A DNA stretch of 39,730 nucleotides, from NCBI GenBank assembly GCA_012719075.1, contig JAAYBB010000077.1:1-39730 (forward strand), written 5' to 3'. Origin of the DNA: Clostridiales bacterium (GTDB taxonomy: Bacteria > Bacillota > Clostridia > Oscillospirales > Feifaniaceae). Made by a program: the position numbers and the translations under genes. Shown here in pieces: positions 7,183 to 15,310 of this stretch. A model generated the notes under the pieces. The model worked only from the letters and a program-made list of their open reading frames with translations. It was not told where the DNA came from and ran no database searches. The number at the start of each line of letters is the position of its first letter. Within the stretch, counting starts at the first letter, position 1.

Positions 7183-8964
7183 TTGCCGCTGGATGCCATT
7201 ACGCTGGCCCATCTGACGCGGGAGCTGGATAGCCGGCTGGCCGGCGCGCGGGTGGACAAGATCCACATGCCCGAACGGCAGGAGGTGCTGATGGCGCTGC
7301 GCGCGCAGGAGGGCAATGTGCGCCTGCTGCTGTCGGCCGTCCAGAGCGGCGCGCGGCTGCAGCTCACGCGGGCGGCGCGGGAGAACCCCAAGACGCCGCC
7401 GATGCTCTGCATGCTGCTGCGCAAGCACCTGACCGGCGCCCGCCTGCTCCACGTGCGGCAGGAGCCGCTGGAGCGGGTGGTGCGGATCGGCTTTGAGGCG
7501 GCCGGCGAGCTCGGGGACCTCGAGCAGAAGCAGCTGGTGCTGGAGCTGATGGGCCGCTCGAGCAATTTGATTTTGTTGGACGGGGCAGAGCGGGTGCTGG
7601 CGGCGCTGAGCTACATCGACCCCTCGGAGCAGCGCAGCCGACAGCTGCTGCCCGGCGTGACCTACCGGCTGCCCGAGCGGCCGGACAAGCTGGACCTCTC
7701 GCAGGGGTTTGAGGCGCTGACGCACTGCCTGCAGGCGCAGGAGCCGGTGCCGGGCGACCGCTACCTGCTCGACCGGGTGATGGGGCTCTCGCCGCTGCTG
7801 GCGCGCGAGTGCGTCTTCCGCGCGACCGGGGCGCCCGACACCGGCATGGACACCCTCTCGCCCTCACAGCGCGGGGCGCTGTTTGCCGAGCTGGTTGCCC
7901 TGTTCACCGGCGAGGGCGCCCTGCCGACGCTGCTGCTGGACGGACAGGGCACGCCGGCCGACTTCTCCTGCACCGAGATCCGGCAGTACGGCGCGCTCTA
8001 CCGGCTCGAGCAGGCGCCCGACTACAGCACGCTGCTCGACGAATTTTACGCGCTGCGGGAGCGCAGGGCCCGGCTCAAGCAGAGCCGGCAGCAGATGGAG
8101 CGGCTGCTCACGGGCGGCATCGAGCGCATCTCGCGAAAGCTCTCGGCCCAGCAGGCCGAGCTGACGGCCTTCCAGGACCGCGACCGCTACCGCATTTTTG
8201 GCGAGCTGCTCACGGCCAACCTGCACCGGGTCCCGCCCGGCGCCGCCTCGGTGGAGCTGCCCAACTACTACGAGGAGGGCACGCCGCCCATCCGCATCCC
8301 GCTGGAGGTCGCCAGGAGCCCTGCCGCCAATGCGCAGCGCTATTTTAAAAAGTATCAAAAGGCCAAGAACGGCGAGCGCATGCTCATGGAACAGCTGCGC
8401 ATCGGCCAGGAGGAGCTCGACTACCTGCAGTCGGTGCGCTATGCGCTGCGGCAGGCCGACAGCGACAGCGAAATTGCGGCCATCCGTGAAGAGCTGACGC
8501 AGCAGGGCTACCTCGCGCGCCCAAGGGGGGCAAAGCCCCAAAAGCAGCGCCCGGAGCAGGGGAGGCCCGCGCATTTTGTCTCGTCGGACGGCTTTGCGGT
8601 GCTGGTGGGGCGCAACAACGCCCAAAACGACGAGCTGGCCACCCGCGTCGGCCGCAGGGAGGACTGGTGGCTGCACGTGCTGGGCCTGCCGGGGGCGCAT
8701 GTGCTGGTGCTGTCGGAGGGGCGCCCGGTGCCCGACCGCACGCTGGAGGAGGCGGCACAGCTGGCCGCGCTGCACAGCCAGGCGGCGCAGCAGGACCTGG
8801 TGCCGGTGACCTACACCCAGCTCAAGCATGTCAAAAAGCCATCGGGCGCGCGGCCCGGCTCTGTGATCTACACCAGCTCGCAGACCGCCTACATCCGACC
8901 CGACCCGGCGCTGCCGCAGCGGCTGGCCGGACCGGGGGCGGACGGCGCAGAAAAACCCCTGTGA
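7183..8964 (+). CDS. rqcH: Ribosome quality-control factor RqcH (NFACT family)
   Basis: RqcH binds obstructed 50S subunits carrying peptidyl-tRNA and recruits alanyl-tRNA to add a C-terminal alanine tail that marks the stalled chain for proteolysis; older annotations call it fibronectin-binding protein. The 593 residues fit the family: an NFACT-N domain opening with a LDAITLAHLTREL-like segment, a helical/coiled middle (about 280-330, rich in Arg and Gln), and a C-terminal NFACT-R domain with SSDGFAVLVGRNNAQND and DWWLHV. The start is TTG at 7183 because the family begins M-x-x-D at this point. The ribosome binding site is a plain G-run. It lies 20 bases after nif3 and is probably the third gene of the operon. 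A terminator hairpin overlaps its stop codon. Confidence 0.93.
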   Translation: MPLDAITLAHLTRELDSRLAGARVDKIHMPERQEVLMALRAQEGNVRLLLSAVQSGARLQLTRAARENPKTPPMLCMLLRKHLTGARLLHVRQEPLERVVRIGFEAAGELGDLEQKQLVLELMGRSSNLILLDGAERVLAALSYIDPSEQRSRQLLPGVTYRLPERPDKLDLSQGFEALTHCLQAQEPVPGDRYLLDRVMGLSPLLARECVFRATGAPDTGMDTLSPSQRGALFAELVALFTGEGALPTLLLDGQGTPADFSCTEIRQYGALYRLEQAPDYSTLLDEFYALRERRARLKQSRQQMERLLTGGIERISRKLSAQQAELTAFQDRDRYRIFGELLTANLHRVPPGAASVELPNYYEEGTPPIRIPLEVARSPAANAQRYFKKYQKAKNGERMLMEQLRIGQEELDYLQSVRYALRQADSDSEIAAIREELTQQGYLARPRGAKPQKQRPEQGRPAHFVSSDGFAVLVGRNNAQNDELATRVGRREDWWLHVLGLPGAHVLVLSEGRPVPDRTLEEAAQLAALHSQAAQQDLVPVTYTQLKHVKKPSGARPGSVIYTSSQTAYIRPDPALPQRLAGPGADGAEKPL

Positions 8965-8983
8965 AGCAAAGGAGCTTCACAGG
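8958..8983 (+). terminator. Terminator-like hairpin after rqcH
   Basis: CCTGTGAAGC (8958-8967) and GCTTCACAGG (8974-8983) pair perfectly over a six-base loop, followed by ATCGTTTT. The rqcH stop codon (8962-8964) lies inside the left arm. Confidence 0.65.
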
Positions 8984-9003
8984 ATCGTTTTGGGGCCGAA
9001 TCG

Positions 9004-9032
9004 TTGATTTTTGAGGGCTTGTCTGCTATACT
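9004..9032 (+). promoter_or_regulatory. Promoter for the DivIVA-like gene
   Basis: TTGATT (9004-9009) and TATACT (9027-9032) are 17 bp apart. The predicted transcript start near 9039 falls about 30 bases before the GTG at 9070, which supports that start over the ATG at 9040. Confidence 0.7.
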
Positions 9033-9069
9033 GTAGACCATGTCCACAATCGGAAAGGGGAGACGGCGG

Positions 9070-9906
9070 GTGGAGCAAAGACGCATTTTCCGCACCAGTT
9101 TCAACGGGTTTCACCGGGAGGACGTCAACCGCTACATCTCCGAAATCAGCAAAAAGCTGGAGGAGTGCGGCGTGGCCCGCCGTCAGGCCGAGGTGCTGTT
9201 TGAGACGACGGCCAGAGAGCGCGACGAGCTGAAGAACGAGCGCGAACGGCTGACCGCAGAGCTTGCCGAGGCCCGCAGCCGGATGGCCACCATCCAGTCG
9301 GGCAACGAGCTGCTGCTTGAAAAGACCAAGGGCTACTTTGACGACAAGGCCAAGTCCACGCAGGAGATCCAGGACCTGCGCGAGCAGCTGGCGCGGCTCG
9401 AGCAGTCGCTGCCGGCGCTGAATGAGCGGGCCGAGCGCTTTGAGCAGAGCACGCGGCAGATCGCCGAGGTGCTGATCAGCGCCCGGGCCGAGGCCGACCG
9501 CATTGTGGGCGCGGCCAGGGAGAACGCCGCGATGATCCGGGCCAGGCTGCAGGGCGACGCCGGCCGCGTGTACGCGGTGGTCGGCCGCATGGTCGAGGAC
9601 TACGCCGGCATCCGCGAGGGCATGTCGCACTACAGCAGGCAGCTTGAGGCCATGCTGGAGGACCTCTACGCGGAGCTGACCGGCGCGCAGAAGAACTTTC
9701 AGCAGGCGCTCCCGAGCCTTGACGGGGCGGGGGAGGCGCCGCTCTGCGAGGCCGCGGAGGCGTTTGAAAACCCTGAAATTGACCTGAGCCTGTCGATTGA
9801 GGAATCCCTGCAGGCGGTGCCGGGCCGGGCAGATGTGCCGGCGCCCGCCAGAGAGGCATCGCCGGAAGTGCCCTGGACGGCGCTGCTGGAAGATGCGCCG
9901 CTGTGA
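9070..9906 (+). CDS. DivIVA-like coiled-coil protein
   Basis: The N-terminus reads FRTSFNGFHREDVNRYI, matching the DivIVA-type membrane-tip motif in which a short hydrophobic/aromatic loop precedes a long coiled coil. Charged heptad-like helix fills about residues 20-190; the rest is an acidic, less ordered tail ending in PWTALLEDAPL. DivIVA relatives mark curved membrane and organise division, polar growth or sporulation; the specific role here is unknown. I place the start at GTG 9070 (278 residues) because GGGGAG sits eight bases upstream, while the in-frame ATG at 9040 has no ribosome binding site and would be almost leaderless. The gene has its own promoter downstream of the rqcH terminator and ends at a bidirectional terminator. 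Confidence 0.78.
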   Translation: MEQRRIFRTSFNGFHREDVNRYISEISKKLEECGVARRQAEVLFETTARERDELKNERERLTAELAEARSRMATIQSGNELLLEKTKGYFDDKAKSTQEIQDLREQLARLEQSLPALNERAERFEQSTRQIAEVLISARAEADRIVGAARENAAMIRARLQGDAGRVYAVVGRMVEDYAGIREGMSHYSRQLEAMLEDLYAELTGAQKNFQQALPSLDGAGEAPLCEAAEAFENPEIDLSLSIEESLQAVPGRADVPAPAREASPEVPWTALLEDAPL

Positions 9907-9939
9907 GCGAAGTTTTTAGGTAACGTCCAGGGCCTGTGA

Positions 9940-9981
9940 CCGCAGAAGAGCCCTTTCCCACCGCAGAAGAGCCCTTTCCCA
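9940..9981. repeat. Tandem repeat, two 21-bp units
   Basis: The unit CCGCAGAAGAGCCCTTTCCC plus A occurs twice back to back (9940-9960 and 9961-9981) without mismatch, in noncoding sequence. Confidence 0.9.
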
Positions 9982-10121
9982 CGGGGGCTGAGGCCGAAGC
10001 CTTTGTCACAACGGGGCCTCTGCATGGGATCCATCAGGTGAGCTTTGCAGATTCACCAAGGTCCTCTACAAGTCTTTTAACGATCCGTCAAGACCTTCCT
10101 CGGAAGTGCTGAGGGCCTGAA

Positions 10122-10153
10122 AAAACCGGCATGGCGCAGGCCATGCCGGTTTT
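10122..10153. terminator. Bidirectional intrinsic terminator
   Basis: Arms 10122-10135 and 10140-10153 pair perfectly over a four-base loop; the stem starts with AAAA and ends with TTTT, so it can work on both strands. It separates two convergent genes. Confidence 0.8.
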
Positions 10154-10252
10154 CATTGAGTCGGGTTCAGTTTGACGCCTATCTATCGATCATTGCGCAG
10201 GATTGCGCGCATATGCTCGAGAAAAAGTGGTCGTGGACCCTGCGCACAGCCG

Positions 10253-11026
10253 TCAGGCGTCGACCAGCGTGTAGCTGTCCAGATCGGCCGGGAGGTTGAT
10301 CTCCACCTCGCCGACCTGGATGTTGTCGCAGACGACCGAGGCCGTGATGCTCATCTCCATAGGCTCCTCGATGCCCTGTTCGCTGAGGTCGATGGAGATG
10401 TCCATCGGGAAGTCCATGTTGGTGCTGACCATGTTGTTGTCCTCATCGACCACCACCACCATGTGGATGTCGCCGATGTGGATGCTGCTCTGCTCGCCCA
10501 GCATGCCGGTGATGCCGCTCATCTGGGCCATCACCAGGTCGATCAGCTTTTGGCCGTCCAGCACGAAGGTCAGTGTGTTACCCTCGGCCGACTCGCTCTT
10601 GATGGACTCCTTCGTGAAGTCCATGCCGCCGCTCAGCAGCTGGCTGCGCAGCTCCTCAATCGGCGTGGCGATGGCCTGCTTCTGACCCATGGCCTCCTGG
10701 TAGAACATGCCGTCGGCATACCACTGCCGGGTGGTGACCTCCTGGCCCATCATGTTCATGACCAGGACCTGCTCCATCAGGATCTCCCCATCCGATGTGC
10801 GCTGCTTGCTGGTTCCGGTGGTGGTGACCTCAATGGTGGCCTCCTCCATCACCAGCGACATGACCATCGAGAGGTCCATGGAATAGGCGGGCACTTCCTC
10901 CAGCTTGCTGTTGGCGGCTTCAAAGCGCTCGTAGGGGGTCAGGCGTACTTCCTTTGCGCAGCCGGCAACCGCCAGCAGCAGGCCGAGCACCAGACAGAGG
11001 ACGGACAGACTTTTCTTTTTCAACAC
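10253..11026 (-). CDS. Hypothetical exported lipoprotein
   Basis: The N-terminus has a Lys-rich start, a hydrophobic core and a lipobox (LLAVAGC), so the 257-residue product should be exported and lipid-anchored through that Cys on the outer face of the membrane. The mature part is acidic and unusually rich in Met, with alternating beta-type segments such as YSMDLSMVMSLVMEE and a late run of similar strands, resembling LolA/LprG-style or DUF6612-like lipoproteins; I cannot assign it firmly. I chose the GTG at 11026-11024 because GGAGGG lies six bases upstream; an earlier in-frame start would put odd residues ahead of the signal peptide. It has its own promoter (11105-11133) and shares a terminator with the convergent neighbour. 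Confidence 0.75.
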   Translation of the reverse strand: MLKKKSLSVLCLVLGLLLAVAGCAKEVRLTPYERFEAANSKLEEVPAYSMDLSMVMSLVMEEATIEVTTTGTSKQRTSDGEILMEQVLVMNMMGQEVTTRQWYADGMFYQEAMGQKQAIATPIEELRSQLLSGGMDFTKESIKSESAEGNTLTFVLDGQKLIDLVMAQMSGITGMLGEQSSIHIGDIHMVVVVDEDNNMVSTNMDFPMDISIDLSEQGIEEPMEMSITASVVCDNIQVGEVEINLPADLDSYTLVDA

Positions 11027-11104
11027 CAAATTCCCTCCAATAAACAATAAAAAAACGGTACGGCAGGTGGGGCAAACAGAAAGGCTTAACATGCCTGTGT
11101 CATA

Positions 11105-11133
11105 ATTCTACCCCATTTTTGCCGGAAGGTCAA
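11105..11133 (-). promoter_or_regulatory. Promoter for the lipoprotein gene
   Basis: TTGACC (11133-11128) and TAGAAT (11110-11105) are separated by 17 bp on the minus strand. Confidence 0.75.
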
Positions 11134-11281
11134 GGATGAGGTGTGCCAAAACAACCGGTCGTTGAGCAGATGCGCCGCCGGAAGGGGAGCCGGCGTTGCC
11201 GCAACACACATCCATTTTGAGGAAAAGCGGCGCCAAGCCCTGTGAATTTACGCAACCTTTGTGCAAAATAGCAAAGAATGA

Positions 11282-11310
11282 TTGAAATTTTAGCCATTTT
11301 GTTATACTAT
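11282..11310 (+). promoter_or_regulatory. Probable promoter for the DUF975 gene
   Basis: TTGAAA (11282-11287) is followed by TACTAT (11305-11310) at 17 bp; an overlapping TATACT sits at 15 bp. The leader to the ATG at 11476 would be about 160 nt. Confidence 0.55.
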
Positions 11311-11475
11311 TAATAATCATTGCCCGCCGGATGATTTTGGCTCCGCCGGGCGGCGACGGCGGCGCTTTTAAGCGCATGCCAACAGGGTGAATCGTCATTT
11401 GGGCGGCAGTCGGCAACGTTCGCCTGCGCCCGGTGGGCAGGGCTGCGGAGCCCGCCCGGACAAAGGAGTCGGAGG

Positions 11476-12600
11476 ATGCTGGAGAAGGGTCAAATCAGGG
11501 TCAACATCAAGGGGATGGCCAGGCGAATGCTTAGGGGCAGTTGGGGCATGGCCTTGCTTGTCATGTTCATTCCGGTTTTGATCTCCCTCGGGTTTTCCGC
11601 GCTGCAGATGTCGGCGGCCGGCATGCTGATGATCGACCTCCACCCGTTTGAAGAGGGATTTCCAACATCGGTCCCATCTGCCCAGCTCATGACCTACACC
11701 ATTTTCAACGCCGTGGCGGCGTTTTTGCAGTTTCTCGTCAGCGCCCCGATCCGGTTCGGCATCGTGGCCTGGTTTGTCCGGCTGACCGACGGCCAGCGCC
11801 CCACCCTCTCGACCGTGTTCACCTTTTTTGAGTCAGGGGCGCGCTACAGGAAGGCCGTCTTTGCCGAGCTGCTGCTCCTGCTGAGGCTGTTTTTCTGGGG
11901 GATGCTCCTGCTGGGCCTGCCGGCCGCCGCCGTCACGTACCTGGCTTTTGACTGGCTGGACCTTCAGCAGTTCATGACCTTTGTGCTGTATGTGGGCGCC
12001 AAGGGGTACCGCTTTGAGACCTGGACGCTGCTGCCGCTGCAAAGTGCGGCCCTTTTGGGCGGCCTGTTGCTGCTCTCGCTGCTCTACATGGTGGTGCTCA
12101 TGGCTTACCTGCCGGTGCGCTACCTGCTGGTCAGGGACCCCGAGCGCCGGCTGGGCGAGCTGTTCCGCAAGAGCACCGGCATCATGAAGGGACACAAGCT
12201 GGAGGGCCTGGTCTTTCACGTCAGCTTCATCGGGTGGCTCTTGCTCTGCATCTTGGGAGAGGCCGTCGTGCTGGCGCTGTTGCTGCTCTTCCTGCCCGAG
12301 GAGGTCATGCTGGTCGCCACGCCCTGGCTGAACGCCCTCACGCTGCAGATCACCATGGTCTATGTGCGGGCGGGCCTCGTGCTCTTTTGCGAGTATGTGG
12401 AGGACGCGGCTCGGCTGGCGGAGGGCAAGCCGCCCTACAGCGTGACCCCCTTTGATGCGCAGGAGCGCGAGGAGGGCTGGTGGGGCGCCGAAGGACAGCC
12501 GCAGCCCGGCATCACCCGGATTGGCGAGCAGCCCTGGGGCGCCTCCCGCTGGGAGGACGGCCAGGGAGAGTTGCCGGAGGCAGACCCGCCGCCCACGTGA
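11476..12600 (+). CDS. DUF975-like integral membrane protein
   Basis: This 374-residue protein has about five to six strongly hydrophobic segments (roughly residues 22-50, 70-100, 130-165, 190-225, 250-290). It carries the family-typical pattern of an N-terminal amphipathic helix (KGMARRMLRGSWGMAL) and a central STGIMKGHKLEGLVFHVSFI motif followed by GWLLLC. DUF975 members are abundant in Bacillota and have no established function. The C-terminal 60 residues are hydrophilic and rich in Pro, Glu and Trp and probably lie in the cytoplasm. The ATG has AAAGGAG and GGAGG upstream. It lies upstream of metG in the same direction, about 130 bases away. Confidence 0.8.
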   Translation: MLEKGQIRVNIKGMARRMLRGSWGMALLVMFIPVLISLGFSALQMSAAGMLMIDLHPFEEGFPTSVPSAQLMTYTIFNAVAAFLQFLVSAPIRFGIVAWFVRLTDGQRPTLSTVFTFFESGARYRKAVFAELLLLLRLFFWGMLLLGLPAAAVTYLAFDWLDLQQFMTFVLYVGAKGYRFETWTLLPLQSAALLGGLLLLSLLYMVVLMAYLPVRYLLVRDPERRLGELFRKSTGIMKGHKLEGLVFHVSFIGWLLLCILGEAVVLALLLLFLPEEVMLVATPWLNALTLQITMVYVRAGLVLFCEYVEDAARLAEGKPPYSVTPFDAQEREEGWWGAEGQPQPGITRIGEQPWGASRWEDGQGELPEADPPPT

Positions 12601-12625
12601 CGGCGGACGCCCAACCCTCAGATTT

Positions 12626-12640
12626 GCCCCGCGGCGGGGC
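12626..12640 (+). terminator. Short GC hairpin after the DUF975 gene
   Basis: GCCCC and GGGGC pair over GCGGC. No U-tract follows, so this is a weak terminator candidate. No convincing separate metG promoter was found in the 129-bp gap. Confidence 0.3.
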
Positions 12641-12729
12641 GGCATCCTTTACGCGCAGACGCCGCAAACGCATTGCACTGTATGGAAATCCTGCACCGAG
12701 GACTTGTATTGAAGACGAGGAGGAGTACC

Positions 12730-14679
12730 ATGTCGGAAAAGAAGACCTACTATATCAGCACGCCGATCTACTACCCTTCGGCCAAGCTGCACATCGGGCA
12801 TGCCTACTGCACCGTGGCGGCCGACGCCGAGGCCCGCTTCCGCCGCCTGGACGGCTATGACGTCATGTTCCTGACCGGCACCGACGAGCACGGCCAGAAG
12901 ATCGAGCGCACCGCCATTGCGGCCGGCAAGACCCCGAAGGAGTATGTGGACGTGATCGTGGAGGGCATCCACGAGCTCTGGGCGCAGCTCAACATCAGCC
13001 ACGACCGCTTTATCCGCACCACCGACGACTACCACAAGAAGTCCATACAGGTCATCTTCAAGCAGCTCTATGACCGTGGGGACATCTACAAGGAGAACTA
13101 CGAGGGCTGGTACTGCACCCCCTGCGAATCCTTCTGGACCGACCATCAGCTGGTGGACGGCAACTGCCCCGACTGCGGGCGTCCGGTCGAGCTGACCAAG
13201 GAGGAGAGCTACTTCTTCCGCCTCTCCAAGTATCAAAAGCGGCTGGAGGAGCACTACGAGAAGCACCCCACCTTCATCTCGCCGCCCTCCCGCCTCAACG
13301 AGATGCTCAACAACTTCATCCGGCCGGGGCTCGAGGACCTCTGCGTCTCCCGCACCTCCTTCAAGTGGGGCATTCCGGTGCCCTTTGACGAGAAGCACGT
13401 GGTCTATGTCTGGGTCGACGCGCTCTCCAACTATATCACGGCGCTGGGCTACGGCTCGGACGACGATTCCGACTTTAAAAAGTACTGGCCCGTGCAGGTC
13501 CACCTGGTGGGCAAGGAGATTGTGCGCTTCCACACCATCATCTGGCCGGCCATCCTGATGGCGCTGGACCTGCCGCTGCCCGAGATGGTCTTTGGGCACG
13601 GCTGGCTGCTGCTCGAGGGCGGCAAGATGAGCAAGTCCAAGGGCAACGTGGTTGACCCCGCGCTGCTGGCCGAGCGTTACGGGACCGACGCCTTCCGCTA
13701 CTTCCTGCTGCGCGAGGTGGCCTTTGGCTCCGACGGCATCTTCTCGAACGAGGCGCTGATCAGCCGCATCAACGCCGACCTGGCCAACGACCTCGGCAAC
13801 CTGGTCAGCCGCACGCTGACCATGGGCGAGAACTACTTTGGCGGGAACATCGGGCGGGTTCCGATCAGCGACGACTTCGGGCGCCAGCTCAAGGAGGCGG
13901 CCGAAGCCGCCCAGACCGGCTACCGCCCCGCCATGGAGAAGCTCCAGTTCCAGGATGCGCTGGCGGGCGTGTTTAAGCTGGTGTCGCGGGCCAACAAGTA
14001 TATCGACGAGACCATGCCCTGGAAGCTGGCCAAGTCGAAAGACGAGGCCGACCGCACCCGCCTTCAGGAGATCCTCTACAACCTCTGCGAGGCCATCCGC
14101 ATCGCGGGCATCCTGCTGCAGCCGGCCATCCCCGAGGCGGCCGCGAAGATGCTGAGCTTCCTCGGCCTGCCCGACGAGGACCGGGCCTGGGAATCGGCCT
14201 TCACCTTTGGCGAGACCAAGGGCTTTGCCACCCGCAAGGGCGAGATCCTCTTCCCGCGCATCGACCTCGAGAAGGAGCTGGTGGAGCTGGAGGCCTTCAA
14301 GGCCAAGCGCGAGGCGGCCGAAAAGGGCCCGCAGGAGACCGGCGTGGTCACGCTGCCCGAGATCACGATTGAGGACTTTGCAAAAATCCAGCTGCGGGTG
14401 GCCAAGGTGGTCAACTGCTCGGCCGTGGAAAAGAGCGATAAGCTGCTGAGGCTCGAGCTCGACCTGGACGGGGAGTCCCGCACCATCGCCACCTCGGTGC
14501 GCGAATGGTACAAGCCGGAGGATTTGATCGACCGCAACATCATCCTGGTCAGCAACCTCAAAAAGGCCACCTTCCGCGGCGTCGAGAGCCACGGCATGCT
14601 GCTGGCCTGCGAAAACGGCAAGAACGACGTCAAGATTATTTTTGCCGACGACTGCCGCCCCGGCGCGCCGGTCAACTGA
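12730..14679 (+). CDS. metG: Methionyl-tRNA synthetase
   Basis: The enzyme charges tRNA-Met in the cytoplasm. It has 649 residues, with HIGH at 21-24, KMSKS at 299-303, and a zinc knuckle of Cys129, Cys132, Cys146 and Cys149. The last ~105 residues form a Trbp111-type tRNA-binding/dimerisation domain (IEDFAKIQLRVAKV... HGMLLAC). The ATG at 12730 follows AGGAG at 12721-12725; the frame is open further upstream but family alignment begins here. No T-box leader is seen in the short upstream gap. tatD follows in the same direction, as is common in Bacillota, but here 630 bp of gene-free sequence intervenes. Confidence 0.97.
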   Translation: MSEKKTYYISTPIYYPSAKLHIGHAYCTVAADAEARFRRLDGYDVMFLTGTDEHGQKIERTAIAAGKTPKEYVDVIVEGIHELWAQLNISHDRFIRTTDDYHKKSIQVIFKQLYDRGDIYKENYEGWYCTPCESFWTDHQLVDGNCPDCGRPVELTKEESYFFRLSKYQKRLEEHYEKHPTFISPPSRLNEMLNNFIRPGLEDLCVSRTSFKWGIPVPFDEKHVVYVWVDALSNYITALGYGSDDDSDFKKYWPVQVHLVGKEIVRFHTIIWPAILMALDLPLPEMVFGHGWLLLEGGKMSKSKGNVVDPALLAERYGTDAFRYFLLREVAFGSDGIFSNEALISRINADLANDLGNLVSRTLTMGENYFGGNIGRVPISDDFGRQLKEAAEAAQTGYRPAMEKLQFQDALAGVFKLVSRANKYIDETMPWKLAKSKDEADRTRLQEILYNLCEAIRIAGILLQPAIPEAAAKMLSFLGLPDEDRAWESAFTFGETKGFATRKGEILFPRIDLEKELVELEAFKAKREAAEKGPQETGVVTLPEITIEDFAKIQLRVAKVVNCSAVEKSDKLLRLELDLDGESRTIATSVREWYKPEDLIDRNIILVSNLKKATFRGVESHGMLLACENGKNDVKIIFADDCRPGAPVN

Positions 14680-14714
14680 GCCTGAAGGCGCTGCGCAAAG
14701 CTGGATGACTGGGC

Positions 14715-14742
14715 GCCCCGCCGTCCGACCGGGCGGCGGGGC
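14715..14742 (+). terminator. Terminator-like hairpin after metG
   Basis: GCCCCGCCG (14715-14723) pairs perfectly with CGGCGGGGC (14734-14742); ACCTTTAC follows. The U-tract is short. Confidence 0.55.
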
Positions 14743-14974
14743 ACCTTTACGTAAACGGGGCCGATCGAGAGGGCATTTGCGCTGATGTTGCAGCGCGCGT
14801 GCCACACAAGGGCGCAGGGGGAGACCCTCTGTGTCGTGGCTGCACCTGCGTTCTCTGATGAGGGCACCGGGGCCTTTGTGACCCTATGCTGGAACGCGGG
14901 TGCAAGAGGCCGGCCGCATGGGGACCGCGCGGCGCCTGGGATCTCATGCCGAACGGTCCACTGTGGTGGTGCCA

Positions 14975-15111
14975 CATGGGCCTGTCGGAGGACTGTCGCG
15001 CGAGTGGCCCCGGCATCCGGCTGCTTGGGCGACGCCGGGACCCAATACTGGGCTGATCGGCTTGATGGATGCTGGGCATGGGCCTTTCGGCAAGCTGTCG
15101 CGCGCGTGGCC
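14975..15111. repeat. Degenerate 35-bp direct repeat
   Basis: Bases 14975-15009 and 15077-15111 match at 29 of 35 positions. Four of the six mismatches are adjacent (positions 15-18 of the unit), leaving conserved flanks around a variable tetranucleotide. Copies are 102 bp apart. Confidence 0.6.
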
Positions 15112-15310
15112 TACAGCTCTCCAGTCGGCACACTGCAGGGGCGCCGTGTCGGGTGGGCCCAGCCCGCGTGGCGGCCTTTGTAAGAGGCTGGGCTTTACAC
15201 GGATCCGCATGTAAGCGGATGTTGGACCGCCGCCCGCGTCACCAAAGACGGAATCCACCTGCGCCGCGCGCCGGCAACCGGGCGCCGGATTACCCAAAGG
15301 GGGCTTTTTC

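Larger units (their letters stand above)
9907..10252. other. Gap with tandem repeat and terminator
   Basis: These 346 bp lie between the convergent DivIVA-like and lipoprotein genes. They hold a 21-bp tandem duplication (9940-9981) and a strong hairpin (10122-10153). No credible gene is seen in the rest. Confidence 0.6.
11027..11475. other. Divergent region lipoprotein/DUF975 gene
   Basis: This 449-bp region holds a near-consensus minus-strand promoter (11105-11133) and a plus-strand promoter in an AT-rich patch (11282-11310). The last 160 bases before the DUF975 gene form a GC-rich leader. No gene is visible. Confidence 0.6.
14680..15310. other. Long gene-free gap between metG and tatD
   Basis: These 631 bp have a GC hairpin near the metG end (14715-14742), a degenerate 35-bp direct repeat (14975-15009 and 15077-15111) and a small hairpin (15203-15220). 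I see no conserved reading frame with a ribosome binding site, no tRNA and no landmark of RNase P RNA, tmRNA or a T-box. It may be a decayed gene or an unrecognised structured RNA. Confidence 0.5.

Noticed and set aside
9040-9069. ATG start of the DivIVA-like gene at 9040
   Set aside because: It would be at the predicted transcript start without a ribosome binding site; GTG 9070 has GGGGAG at good spacing and leads directly into the DivIVA-type motif.
14900-14960. A T-box-like GGGGACCGCG string after metG
   Set aside because: The specifier loop, the full T-box consensus, a following terminator and a downstream synthetase gene are all missing.
14680-15310. RNase P RNA, tmRNA or SRP RNA in the long gap
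   Set aside because: None of the landmark conserved strings of these RNAs was found on either strand.
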